Of a DNA stretch of 64,000 bases, positions 26,126-39,000 are shown in pieces. The notes beneath the pieces were generated by a model that worked only from the letters and a program-made list of their open reading frames with translations, made no database searches and had not been told where the DNA came from. Each line of letters opens with the position of its first letter. Within the stretch, counting starts at the first letter, position 1. The position numbers and the translations under genes were made by a program. The stretch comes from Oscillospiraceae bacterium (GTDB taxonomy: Bacteria; Bacillota; Clostridia; Oscillospirales; Acutalibacteraceae): assembly GCA_015065545.1 (NCBI GenBank), contig SVQA01000008.1, positions 1-64,000 of the forward strand. The letters run 5' to 3'.

Positions 26126-26938
26126 ATGACGAAGAAAACAAAAATAAAAAACTATGCAGAAGCAGGCAAGAAGCTTTTGCTTATACTGCTCGTTACAGCT
26201 TGCTGTTCTTTCGGTGCTTGCAGGGGTCAAGGCTCGGAAGGGGCATCCCCTGACGAGATGAAGCCAAGCTCCGTTTCGTCTGCAGATGAGCAGCAGATGA
26301 ATTCCTCGGACTTTACACATAATGCGAAGACAGAAAAGCATACCGATAATTCTCCTGCTCAAAATTCCAAACCGGCAAAGCAGCCTGAGCAGGTTGCAAC
26401 CTCGGCAGATCTGTACTGCGAAGAGATTACGGTTTTCAGCGGAGTTTATGTTGAGAGCGGCAAAAACGAAAAGGTTGAGAATATTGCCGCTATTCTTGTA
26501 GAGAATCGCTCCAAGGTTTTTCTTGACAGAGCCACCATTACCTACAAATACGGAGATAAGAGTGCTGTGTTTGTGGTTACCGGACTTCCTGCAGGGGAAA
26601 AATGCTGGGTAATGGAAAAGAGCAAACTGGAGGTAGACGGAAAACACAAGTTTGAATTTGTGAATTGCGTAAGTGCTTTCAACAATAATGTTATTGAAAA
26701 GTCCGAGCATATTACCACAATGACAAAGGATAACGTAGTAACCGTTACCAACACCTCCAAACAAACTCTGGAGAATGTTTGTGTTTATTATAAAAACACC
26801 TTTGAGGACGGAAGTTACTTGGGCGGAATAACCTATGTGCTTGCCTTCGGAAAGCTTGAGCCCGGAGAAACAATAGAAAAAGCCTCGGCACATTTTTCAG
26901 AAGATTCCCATATTGTAAAATACAGTTATCAGGTTTAA
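26126..26938 (+). CDS. Lipoprotein of unknown function
   Basis: The 270-residue product has a lipoprotein signal (LLLILLVTACCSFGAC; lipid-modified Cys at the end of SFGAC). A Ser/Lys/Gln-rich linker follows, then a beta-rich region. That region has two parts that both begin with a verb-like pattern of ENRSKVFLDRATITYKY and TNTSKQTLENVCVYYKN, suggesting a repeated Ig-like fold. No enzyme motif is visible. A GGAGG site precedes the ATG. No terminator separates it from the giant GH20 gene 115 nt downstream, so partial co-transcription is possible. The function is unknown. Confidence 0.75.
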   Translation: MTKKTKIKNYAEAGKKLLLILLVTACCSFGACRGQGSEGASPDEMKPSSVSSADEQQMNSSDFTHNAKTEKHTDNSPAQNSKPAKQPEQVATSADLYCEEITVFSGVYVESGKNEKVENIAAILVENRSKVFLDRATITYKYGDKSAVFVVTGLPAGEKCWVMEKSKLEVDGKHKFEFVNCVSAFNNNVIEKSEHITTMTKDNVVTVTNTSKQTLENVCVYYKNTFEDGSYLGGITYVLAFGKLEPGETIEKASAHFSEDSHIVKYSYQV

Positions 26939-26969
26939 GTTGAAACGATAAAGAGGTCAAAAATAATTT

Positions 26970-26990
26970 GCTATATGCGTAAAATATAGC
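26970..26990. promoter_or_regulatory. Inverted repeat upstream of the giant GH20 gene
   Basis: GCTATAT (26970-26976) and ATATAGC (26984-26990) form a perfect 7-bp palindrome around a 7-nt centre. It is a candidate operator about 65 nt before the start codon; no clean sigma-A promoter was found here. Confidence 0.35.
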
Positions 26991-27053
26991 GTTTACATAG
27001 ATTCAAATTTTCATGGGGCAATCATTTTTAGCCCGCAAGAGAGGAGAAACACC

Positions 27054-30000
27054 ATGAAAAAATCAAATTTCGGCAAAAGAGTTCTGGCTTTTGTGCTTGT
27101 GTTTGTAATGGTTATGTCGCTGCTGCCCTTAAACATTATGGCGGCAAAGCTTGATATTGCCACCGGCACCGCCGCAGGCGAAACAGGAATTCAAGAGGAT
27201 ACGCTGAATAAAAACGGCACAATCAACTGGCCTATCAAGATATACGACTATCTTGCAGACGGTATGCTTTTCGAGTTTGCGCAGGCAGACGGCTCTGTTA
27301 TGTATTCTTCGAACAAGGGTACAACAGATGACTATTCCGGTCAGTATGTGCTTGGTAAGCCTATGCCTCCCATTGGAGTGGGCCATGACTTTACCGCTGA
27401 TTATACATATACCACAGGTCAGTATGTAAATTCACAGTACTCAACCGAAACGAATCGTTATGTAAAGACAAAGATGGCTGCAGTTAACTACCAGAGCCCC
27501 CAGTATATGAGAATCACCTCATCGGGCAGATGGCTTTCAAATTTCAGCTCGGATATGAACTGCTGTATTGCAAACTTCCCTACCGATAACGGGGGAGCAA
27601 AAAAGGGCTCCGATATTCGATATATGGTGCTGGTTTACCGTTCAAACGGTATAAATGATTACGGAAGTGTTCCTGCGTTTAAAATGAACGTTTCAAACGA
27701 AGGTCTTTCTACCTGGAACCAGTCCAATGCACTTGTGGATGTAAACGGTAATAAGATGACCAACTCTGCAAATTGGCGATACATAGTTATTGATATCCAG
27801 AAGAGTTATGACTCGAATAACTGGTCCAATATGAACAGTGGCACACCCGTGCATAATATTTATATCAGATTGGTTCAGGATTCTACTTCCGACTATTTTG
27901 ATTTATCTCATATTGCGTTCTTCAGCAATCCTACAACAGCGGCTGAGTTCGGTGAGCAGGCTCTGGAGTTTATAAGAGAGCCCGGTGAGTATGTAAGCGG
28001 TACTTACTGGAACGGTAGTGGTAACGATGCCTTCGGTATGCTCCACCCCTCTAACGGTGCAGCCTACAACACAGGCGGCGGTAATCCTATTACCTCTACA
28101 AACGGCGGTAACTACGCAGGTTATTACACACACTCTATCGGCTACCGTTTCCCTGAGTACTATTCCTCTGCTTCTACATACAACAGCAAGCGTTTAAACG
28201 GCAAGGATGCTAACGGCAGATACAACGGTTCCGGCAGCGAAATAGGCAATTCCAATTATATTTACTATATGATGCCGTACACCTATTACACATCCTCGGG
28301 ATACCAGGCAAAACACCCCAATGCTACCAGCTTTGATATGTCAGAAATTAAGTTTGACGGGTACAGTCTCTTGACAACGGGTAACATGGGTGTATGGACT
28401 GCAGGTCTTCTTGAAGGACAGCTGGGTGCTGACGGTACCCCTGTATATAGACAGGAAGCAGTTGAATATATTGCCGACGTTCTCAGCAAAACTCTGGTTA
28501 TTCCTCAGAAAGCAGAAAATGGCAGGAACAACTATGCCTATGTTGCTGGTGTTAAAAACAGAGAGCAATACGGTTACAGTGTTGTAAACGGTAAGGAAGT
28601 AGCAAACGACCTTGCACAGGGACTTAGAAATTGCCTTGAAATACATTTTACCGGTAACACAAAGGCTGATGCACCTGTGATGGGTACCTATGCCGATACC
28701 CTTGCAAAAGCAGACAAGCTCAAGGGTGCTTTTTTGGCTGTAGCACCTAACATTGATACATGTATGGATGCAGCGTACTATCTGCTCAATAATATATTTG
28801 TAGCCAATTCCTACAATCAGGAGCAAGATGACTACCGATACCTGACTCTTTCCAGTGCAAAACTTGACAATGGTCAGGATGCATACGTTTTTGACGGCGG
28901 TTTCTCCAACGGTGCAAGTCTTGCGGATTTGGAAAGCGGAAAAATCACACAGACTCAGTATAAGGATCGGACTAATTCGGCTGTTGTGTATAATGGCTTT
29001 GATAGTAACGGTGACGGTACAATTTCTTTGAATACAGTAAACGAAAAGGACCTTTACTATTACACAAGCAGCAGCACAACAACCAGATACCCCTTCCTTC
29101 CTGTAACAGATGCAGAGGGCGTATATGCGGGCGAGACAGACTCCTACTACTTTGCCGAAGATGGTAAGCGCAGCTACGATGTAGAGTACGGTACATACAA
29201 AAACAGAAACTATAACTATGTTCTGGAATCAAACGGTGAGTTCGTTTACCACGAAGAAGACAACCTGTTCTTCGAGTTCGAAGGTGACGATGACGTTTAC
29301 CTGTTCATAAACGGTCAGCTTGTTCTTGACCTTGGCGGCGGACACTCTATTTCTAACAGCTCTTTTAACGTTAACGATTATGTTGTATGGGCTCGCGATG
29401 TTCTCAAGAATCCCACTGCTTACTCAGACGCAGAAATTGCTCGTGCAGAGGCTCTTTCCCTTGAAAACGGCGAAATTGCCAGCTTTGACTTCTATTATAT
29501 GGAGCGTCACGGCTTTGGCGCGAATATGCGTATTGTTACAAATATGCACATTACTGACCCCAAGCTTCGTACAGAGAAGACTGCATATCAGAGCGGTAAG
29601 CAGATTGAATTCGGCGATATAGTTGATCCTGATAAGCCCATTGAGTACAATTTCAAAATTTCTAACGTTGGTACTCAAAAACTTTATAATCTTACATTCG
29701 ATGATTCCGACATTGGTGTTTCTCTTACTCCCGAAAAGGGTCTCTTTGTTGCTGGCGATGATACAGCATCGGAGCTTGATAATATCAACGGATATTATGT
29801 AACCGATGCCCGTGGCGGCAGGCTTGATGCCGAAGATCTGACAGCGGTTGTTACAGGTTATCAGAATGTTGGCACAGGCGGTAACTATATCCAGAGCGGA
29901 CATACATATACAAAGGTTGCAGACGGAGCAGGTACCCATATCTATTATCCCGGTCTTACTGTCAACTTTAAGGATAACGAAGATCTCAAATACTTCCTTA

Positions 30001-33000
30001 AGACTCTCCAGAGTGAACATACAGACAACGAGGTAGTTGACGAGGAACTTACACAGAAGGGCTCGGGTCTTTGGGTTGATGCTGATGTTACCTTCAAGGG
30101 TATCTATTACACAATGGAAGACGAACACGAGGATGCAGGTGTATTTGAAAATACAGTTTATGTTACTGCTTCAATAAAGCCTGACATGGACGATGAGGCA
30201 AATGAAGTTCTCCGAGGCGAAGCTCGTCATCGTGTATATGTAACTGCAATTCCTTCCTACTATCAGTGGGCAGGTCATGACCTCTTTATTTCAAAGCTGA
30301 GAGTTACCACAGACGCAGCGGCTGAATCAAGTAACGAGAGCAGCTTGCTTCATGATTACAAGATATTCTTTGATAAGGTTGGTAATGACATAAGTAAGTT
30401 TGGCACAAAGTTCTGTGACAGAGCCGGTAATGTAGTTCCCGACAACTACTATCCGAATGTATCTATCCAGCAAGCCAAGGATGGCAACTGGGGTTATGTA
30501 ACAACCTATCCTGAATCAGGTATTTATGAATTCCATCTGCTGATGTATCTTTATGGTGCCAGCGGTCTTCCCAGTGACCTCAGTACTCTTAAGGCAAGTG
30601 ACCTGAATCTTGGTGACTATGCTGTTGTACGAGTTCTTATTATCGTAACAGATGTAGAAGACAGCGAGTACGTTCTTGATTACGGTCTTTCTACAGAAAA
30701 CCTTGATGCAAACGGCGAACTCTTTAAGAACGACCAGCTCTTTGGTTCGCTCAGCGGTACGCAGGCACTTCTTATGGGCGTTACAAATAAGGAACCCTCT
30801 TACCTTAACTATAATAAGGGAACAGAATATAACCGAATCGACTTTGCACCTCTGCCTCTTTCTACAAACAACAAGGTTCAGACAGAGGACGGTTACTATA
30901 AAGTAAATCTTCTTATTCCTGAGAACGGAAGACAGATTAATTATAACGAAATCTCAAATATGTACACCCTGACAGAGACAGGTACCGTGAAAGTTCATGT
31001 GGATTGTCCTGCAGCATGGAAGGATCTATATCTTTACTACTGGTATGATGACGGCAGAAATAACTTCTGGCCCGGCGAGAAAATGTCAAATCCCAGCCAT
31101 GGTAACTTCGAGCTGAACATACCAAGTAATGTTCCTCACATTATCCTGAGCAACGGCACAAACCAGACTGTTGACCTGCACCTTAATACGGGTCAGGACG
31201 TATGGGTTGATATTCCCGGTACACTCAACGCTGAAGAAAAGCTTTACGCAACAACCAGCTATAAGTCAGCTGACGGCGTTCTTCACACAATCGTTCCTGA
31301 GGGTTGGGGCGATGTATATGTATATTGCTGGGATACCTTCGGTAACGGACTTGTAAAATGGCCCGGTACCAAGGTTGAAGAAGTTGACGAAAACGGCTAC
31401 TTTACCTTTAATATTCCCGGTGATATTACTAATGTTATCGTAAATAACGGCGATAAAGGTAAGCAGACAGAAGACCTTGTAGTGTTCGCAGGTTCCGAAA
31501 CATGGATTGAAGTTAATGATACGGTTGTGGGTGAAAACACAGAAATAGGTGTTACCTATTACGGTGCTACTGCATCCCGTTCTACCGAAACAGTTACAAT
31601 GCATGCAAGCGTTCCCAAGGATTGGGAGGGTGCGGCTCTCTACTACTGGAACAGTAACGGCAGTGCAACAGGCGTAGATTGGCCCGGTATTCCCATGATA
31701 AAGGGTGACGACGGACAGTATCATATTGACAATATCCCTGCTGATGTTACTAATGTAATCATAAACGACGGCAAGCAGGATAATGCAAAACAGACCCATA
31801 ACCTTACAATTTCCTCTGGAGTTGAAACATGGTTCAATGTTTTTGCTAAGTCCGGCGAAGGTGATACAAAGGTAGTTGCTCAGGTTCCTGTAAACTGGAG
31901 CAATGCTTATGTTTACTTCTTTAAGGACGGGGCAGGTGATGTAGGAGCTGCATGGCCCGGTGCTGCTGCAACAAAGGTGTCTGACGGAGTGTTTACAATT
32001 GATGCTCCCGAGGGTGCTACACATTACATTGTAAACAATAATAACGGTCAGCAGACCCAGAATCTTAAGCTTATTCTCGGTGCAACAAATAACATCGAGT
32101 TCTACAGTGATAAGAACGCAAGACCTGTGACCGACACACAGCTCCATATTGAGTCTAAGCGTTCTTGGGAGAATGCTTACGTTCACTACTGGTATAAGGA
32201 TGCAAACGGTGTTGAGCATGGTACAACCTGGCCAGGTGAGGCGGCTACCAAGAATGATGACGGTACCTTCAGCTTCACTATCCCTGCAGGATACAATAAG
32301 TTTATCATTAACGATTATGCAGGTTCACAGACTCCCGACATCACAGAATTCTTCATGGGTATTGAAAACCATGTAACAATCTATGAAGACAATAATGTAA
32401 GAATCGGTATGCCTTACGAAACAGAGATCGTTTATGGCGAAAATGCAGAGAAGGAAGGTATTACCTTCACTCCCACCGATTTTATGGATTCCTATTACAG
32501 CATCTGGATGGCTTTGACAGTTCATCAGTATAAGGTTGACGATGATGATCAGGGTGATGTAACCCAGTATCTTGCTACTCCCCTCGGAAGTGAAATCAAC
32601 ATTGCCAAGGAAGTGCAGATGTATAAGAAGATTACAGTTCTTCCTGCAACTGTTGTTTACTATGAAGACGATTTTGCCGGCATCAAGTACAACACCACAG
32701 GCGAAAACGTGATTACTCACTACGGACAGGGCTCAGGCAGTCTTTCACAGAGTGTTGATCAAAATCAGGAGTATGGTCAGGATAACGCATATCAGGGCTC
32801 AGAAAACGACGAGATAACAGGTGGCTCTCTTACAGACGTTAAGGTTAATAAGAACGAGGAGTTTGCAAGCTTCGAGTTCACAGGCACAGGCTTCGAAATT
32901 ATCGGCCATACCCACGCTGTAGAGTCCGGTACGGTAAGAGTAGTTGTTAAGGATAAAGCAGGTAACATAGTTGCACAGAAGGCTGTTATCACCGAGTTTG

Positions 33001-36000
33001 ACAATGGTGCTGACGGCGGTACAGAGTCTATCGTTGCTGTTCCCATTATCCGTTTCTCTGGTCTTGAATTCGGTACATATACAGTTACTATGACAGGCGT
33101 TCCTGTTTACGACTTCGATAACTGGGCATCAGGTGCAGCAAGACCTCCCGTACTTACAGCATACATCTGCATTGACGGTGTCCGCATTTATCAGCCTCTC
33201 AACGAAACCATTAACTATGACCGCGAGAACATTGTAAGCGGTATGACTTACGAGGCAGAAAAACACGGCACAGACTGGCACGCTAACCTGACAGACGGAG
33301 TTGCCCCCAACGAAATCTGGGTTAATAACACAGTTGGCGGTTGGTTCGGTTTCCATAAGAATTATAATGCTTCCGAAGGCTATGGTGCTGTAACCTTTGA
33401 TCTGGAATGTGATCACGCCCTTGACACCTTCAGAATGCATCTGTCAGGAGACGAGTTTGCTTCAAGCATCGCTCAGCCTATGGCAGTTGAGGTTTATGTG
33501 GCGGAAGACGGCGGTAACTATAAGTTTATAGGAAATCTCAGCGTTCGCCTTGATTCAACTACAGGATATTGGGCAGAGCTCGAACTTGATGAAGCAATAG
33601 AGGGAAGAAAAGTTCGTTTCCTTATATATAACAGCACAACATACAGCTGGGTATTCCTCAACGAGATTGAGGTTTACGGTAAGGTTATCGGTCATCCCGT
33701 TGATGTGAACAAGAATCCCGAGAAGAACCTTGCTCTCGGTGCAGCTTATACCGCAAAGCCCTACACTAACTCAACATATATTGCAAATCTTACAGACGGT
33801 AAGTACGATACAACCTTCCAGAACGGTGTCAACGATTCTGCGTGGTTTGCATTCAAGAATACAGGTGATTCTGCAACAGGTAATATTGATCCCAATAACC
33901 AGAACAGAGCCGTATTCACAATGAATCTTGATGCACAGACAGAAGTAAAGAAGATAAGCTTCCACCATTACAGAGGTGTTGGAGCAGATTCTTTCACAAC
34001 TATTAATGTGTATGCTTCTGTAGACGGTGTTTCTTATCCCTATATCGGCACAATAAATCCCGATTCCTCCCAGAGCGGTGCCCATTGGGTAACTCTTGAT
34101 TTAAGTTCTGCTCCTGTTGAGGCAAAATATCTTAAGTTTGCATTGTCTGCACCTTCAGGCAAGACTGTTCTTGTAAACGAAATAGAGGTTTACGGCAGAG
34201 AACTTCTTGAAGCAGGCAGAAACGATGCATACCTCCCGACCGAAAACGGTTCAACCTTCACCGAAATCAGAAATCTTATTGCAGAGAGAGAAGCCTTCGC
34301 AATTAAGTATGATGATACAGACGGACTTTCTGTTTCCGGAGGTACAAGTACCTGGATTGAAAACCGTAACAACAGTCTCCCCAGCGGCTATGGAGTTAAA
34401 TGGACAAGTAATGTTGTAAATAGCGTGGCTGATTACCTGCTTGCAGGTCCCAACAACGAGGTTTATATGCTTGAAAGCACAGAGAAGAGCAAGACCGCTC
34501 TTGCGTTCTATGTGCAGGAGGACGACAGTGCTGTTCATAATATGCAGATTGCTGTCCGTGCTCTTGACTACGGCAGCTTCATCGGTTCACAGGAGACAGG
34601 TAAGCTCAACGCAGAGATTCAGTATGGTGCGTTAGTTGACGGTGTTCTTGTATGGAAGACCCTTGCAACTACAGTATCCTCTGCAGAGCAGTACTATACA
34701 ATTCCTTATACAGAGTGTCCTTATGATGCAGATAACAACAGATATCAGGTTGTTATAAGAGTAGGCGATACTGATGTTACAGGTATGGCTTCCTTTACAA
34801 CAATTAAGCTTAACGGTCTTGACACCCTTATGCTTAACGAGGAGGAAATTCCCGATAAGATTGTCTACGCAGACGATATTAACAATACTATTATCGACAG
34901 CAAGGGTAATACTCTTGATTCTGCCAAGTTCTTTGACTTTATCAAGATTACACAGCAGATGAATTCAAATATTGTTATGTATAGCACAGGCGGCGGTCAG
35001 CCTGCCCCCGAGGGAGTAAACACAAGTGAACTTGGAGTGCTTTACGATAGCTTTACTGCTGACTCCTCTACAGATTTTGTCCTTACAGCTGATAGCAAGA
35101 TTTTCATTGTAACAGCTTCCGAAAGTGCAAAACCCTCTGACGAAACAATCGAAACAGCACAGCTTGTTCAGAGTCAGCTGAGAGCTGACAACATGCCTTC
35201 TTCCGATCCTCTCGACATTGTATGGGGTCTTGAGAAGTATGTAATGCCCGGCGACATTGTAATTTATGCTGATGCTTCCGGCTTGGATGCAGAGGAATTC
35301 AAGCTTGTTGTAACAGACACAGCAAAGATTTATGCAGCAGACGACAGTGCTCTCCTTTATGGTCTGAATACTCTGCAGAAGCACTTCCGTTATGCAGGTA
35401 AGAACGCAATCGAAGGCTTTACAATGCAGGATGAGCCCGATACCAAGGAGCGTACACTTCACCTTGATGTTGCAAGAAAGTATCAGACAGTTGAGTCTGT
35501 TAAGAACTATATCGCAGAGATTTCCTGGATGGGTTATAACGCTCTTGAGCTTCACTTCTCCGAGGATGGCGGCTTCCGTATGGACTTCTGGGGCGATACA
35601 GCCTTAAGTCAGGTACCCGGTATGACAGGCAACGACTTCTCCTGGGTATGCGGCAGTAACCCTGCTCCCTGGGTATTCGAGCAGTTCCAGGATACTGCAG
35701 ATAAGGGCAAGTATCTGACTACAGAAGAGGTTATCGAAATCTGCCGTACTGCAAAGCAGTACAACATTGAGGTTATTCCTTCCTTCGATACCCCTGCTCA
35801 TGTAGGTTATATGACAGAGCTTTACTACAACACAGTTAAGGCAAACTCCAATTCTCCCATCAGAAACTTTACTTATAACGGCACAACATATACTCTGCCT
35901 ACACAGATTAACTATCGTAATTACACAGGCTCAGGTGACTCCAGATACGACTTCTCTGTTCTTAATCTGGCAGACAATAACGTTAAGAATTTTGCCTATG

Positions 36001-39000
36001 CAATGTATAGCGATATTGCAGCCTTCTTCAAGTATTATGCAGGCTCAACCGATTTCAATATCGGTGCTGATGAGGTTGCACTCCAGAGTACTGATGTATG
36101 GACATACACAGACTTTATCAATTATGTAAATCAGGTTAATGCAGTTCTTAAGAATAAGGGTTACAGAACAAGAATGTACAACGACTTCTTGTATAACACT
36201 AACTATTCTTCAGCTACAACCGGTATTGACACAGATATTGATGTTGTTTACTGGTTGCCCACAACAAGCTCAAGAAAATACCTGAGATCAGCAAGCTTCT
36301 TTGCAGATCAGGGCAGAACAGTTTATAATGGTGTAAATTTCTGGACATATTATGTTCTTCGTATTGCACCTACTTCCACAGCAACTCATATGGATGCCCG
36401 TGATCCCTCCAACAGACAGTGGGAGTTCTACAGAAATCAGGAAGACACCCTCTACAACGAGTGGAATGCAACTCAGATGGGTGCTTACACCGATAGTAAT
36501 ATGGGTGCGGCTAACAACTACTCCGGCAATAAGCTCGGCGGCGGTTACTTTATGATCTGGAACGACTTTGCAGGTCTTAACACCGAGGTTGAGGTATGGA
36601 ACGGTTGTACAGATATTTACGGTAAATACAGTAACGGAAGTTACAGCGGTTACGGATACTACTACAGTATGATCGAGCGTATGTGGTCCAGCGGTATCAA
36701 GCAGTGGAACGCAGACATCAACAGTACACTTACCTTTGCAAACTTCGAGACTCTCCGTGACAAGATGGGCTTCTTCCCCGGCTATGTTGCAACAAACAGC
36801 TCTCAGGCTTATGCAAACGGATTTGTACTTGCAACACCCACAGAGGTAGATGACGAAGCATACCGCTCCTTCTTCACAGTTACATTTGTAGACCACAATG
36901 GCAAGGTATTAAGCACTCAGGATGTTAAGGAAGGCTATGCGGCAACAGCTCCCGCAGATCCCTCAAGACCTATGGATGTATGGTACACCTATACCTTCAC
37001 AGGCTGGGATAAGGACTTCTCTAACATCACAGAGGATATGGTTGTAACCGCACAGTATTCTCAGCAGGCTACAACAGCAGGCAAAATTGGTTACCTTGAG
37101 ATTAAGGTTTCCGGCGGTACAAACTTTAATATGAGCGTTGACGGTGCAGCAGCCAAGCCCATGGGCGTTGAGTATGTAAATCCCTCTATGGAATTTGGTA
37201 AGCTGATTACTGTTACATCCAAAGCAACAAATGGCAACAAGTTCATCGGCTGGATGGATGCAAAGAACGGCGAGATGCTCTCAACATCTGAAACTTACAC
37301 ATTCTTTACCTCCGGTAACGACGTTATCGCTGCGATTTATGATGCAGGCTTTGAGGATATGGGTGTTGTAACCTTCAGAAACGATAAGACAAACCAGATT
37401 ATCGACATTCAGTACTACTCCTCAACAGATACAATTGAATTCCCTGCAGCTCCCTCTTATCCCGGTTATAAGTTCATCGGATGGCAGTATTCTGAGACAG
37501 AGATTAAGGATATGCTCTCTCAGGGTATGAGCGTAACAGTTAACCCCACATGGGCTACAAACGATGTTTACTTTGCTGTGGATATTGTAGGCGGTACAAT
37601 TACCAAATCTGCTGAGAATGTCGGTGGTAAGTATCCCGGCTATAAGAGCATTGAAGTTCTGGCGGATGAAGCTCCTGCAGGCAAGTGGTTTGCTTACTGG
37701 ATTGATCAGGAAGGCAACATTTTAAGCTACGAAGAGGAGTACAAGTTCTATCCCTTCAGAGATACAACTCTCACAGCAGTGTTTATCTCCAATATGGGCT
37801 ATGATATTGGAATTACAGGTACAAAACCCATTCCCGAGGCAGATGCTCCTGCACAGAAGGATACAATTACGGTTTACTTTGAGAACAACTGGAATTGGAG
37901 TGATGTAAGAATTCATTACTGGGGTGCATCAGAGACTGTTTGGCCCGGTACTTCTATGACATTCCTTGAGAAAAACGGCGAATATGATGTTTATACCTTC
38001 GAAGTACCCGCAGGTACAACAGGCATTATCTTTAACGGTATCAAAGATGACGGAAGCGGCAATCGCGACCAGTCACCTAACATCACCGACCTTATAGACG
38101 GACGCCTGTATCGTATGACTTGGAACGACGGCAATCAGGTAGAATCAGACGACTCAAGAATTCAGAGCGGCACAGTTACTGAGCCCACTGTATACAGCTT
38201 CTTGTATATCTATGCACCCGAAGGCTTACTAAAAGACGGTGAGTGGTTTGCGGCTCATGTTTGGGAAACTGAGAACACAAGCTCTGATATGTGGTTTGTG
38301 GTTGAGCGTGTGGCTGACGGAATCTACAAGGCTAAAGTTCCCGAGAAGTATGCAGGTATAGAAATCTTTAAGATGGTTTGTTCCGTCGGTGTGTTTGATA
38401 CAACAGGTGCAAGCTCATTGTTGTCCGGCTCAATTCATCCCGAGGACGAAAACAACACAGTTGTATACAACGCAGACTCAAGTCATAAAGGCTATATCAA
38501 TATTCACGAGATGTTCTTTGTGAATGAGCTTGAGTGGGAGACTATAGAAGTTTATTACACAGATGAACACGGTACCCACAAGGTTGAGCTGGAACTCGTT
38601 GAGACAGACGAAAACGGCAAGGATGTATATATGATGCACCTTCCCGAGAATGTTTCTGAGGTTACATTCACAAACGGTAAGAAGACATACACATACACCC
38701 CTTCCGGTATTCTTGCAGCTCGTACTGAATTCGGTTTCGTTGAGGTAGAGCTGGATGAGTCCGAAAGAGAGAAGGATGTTACCATCAATGTTGGTATGGA
38801 TACCGAATCTCTCGGCGACAGCGACATCGTTGTATTTGACTGGAGTGTAACCGCTGATACAGGAAATACCTTCGTAAACGTAGGTCTGCTCCTTGTAAGA
38901 GAAGAGGATTATGTTGAAGCAAACTTTGTAAAGGGTACAATTGATCCTAATGTAATTCAGTTTACCCCTGCAAAGAGATTCCAGACTTCAGTAGGTATCC

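Noticed and set aside
26087..26893. Minus-strand open frame over the lipoprotein gene
   Set aside because: The plus-strand gene has promoter, ribosome site and lipobox; the minus frame has none.
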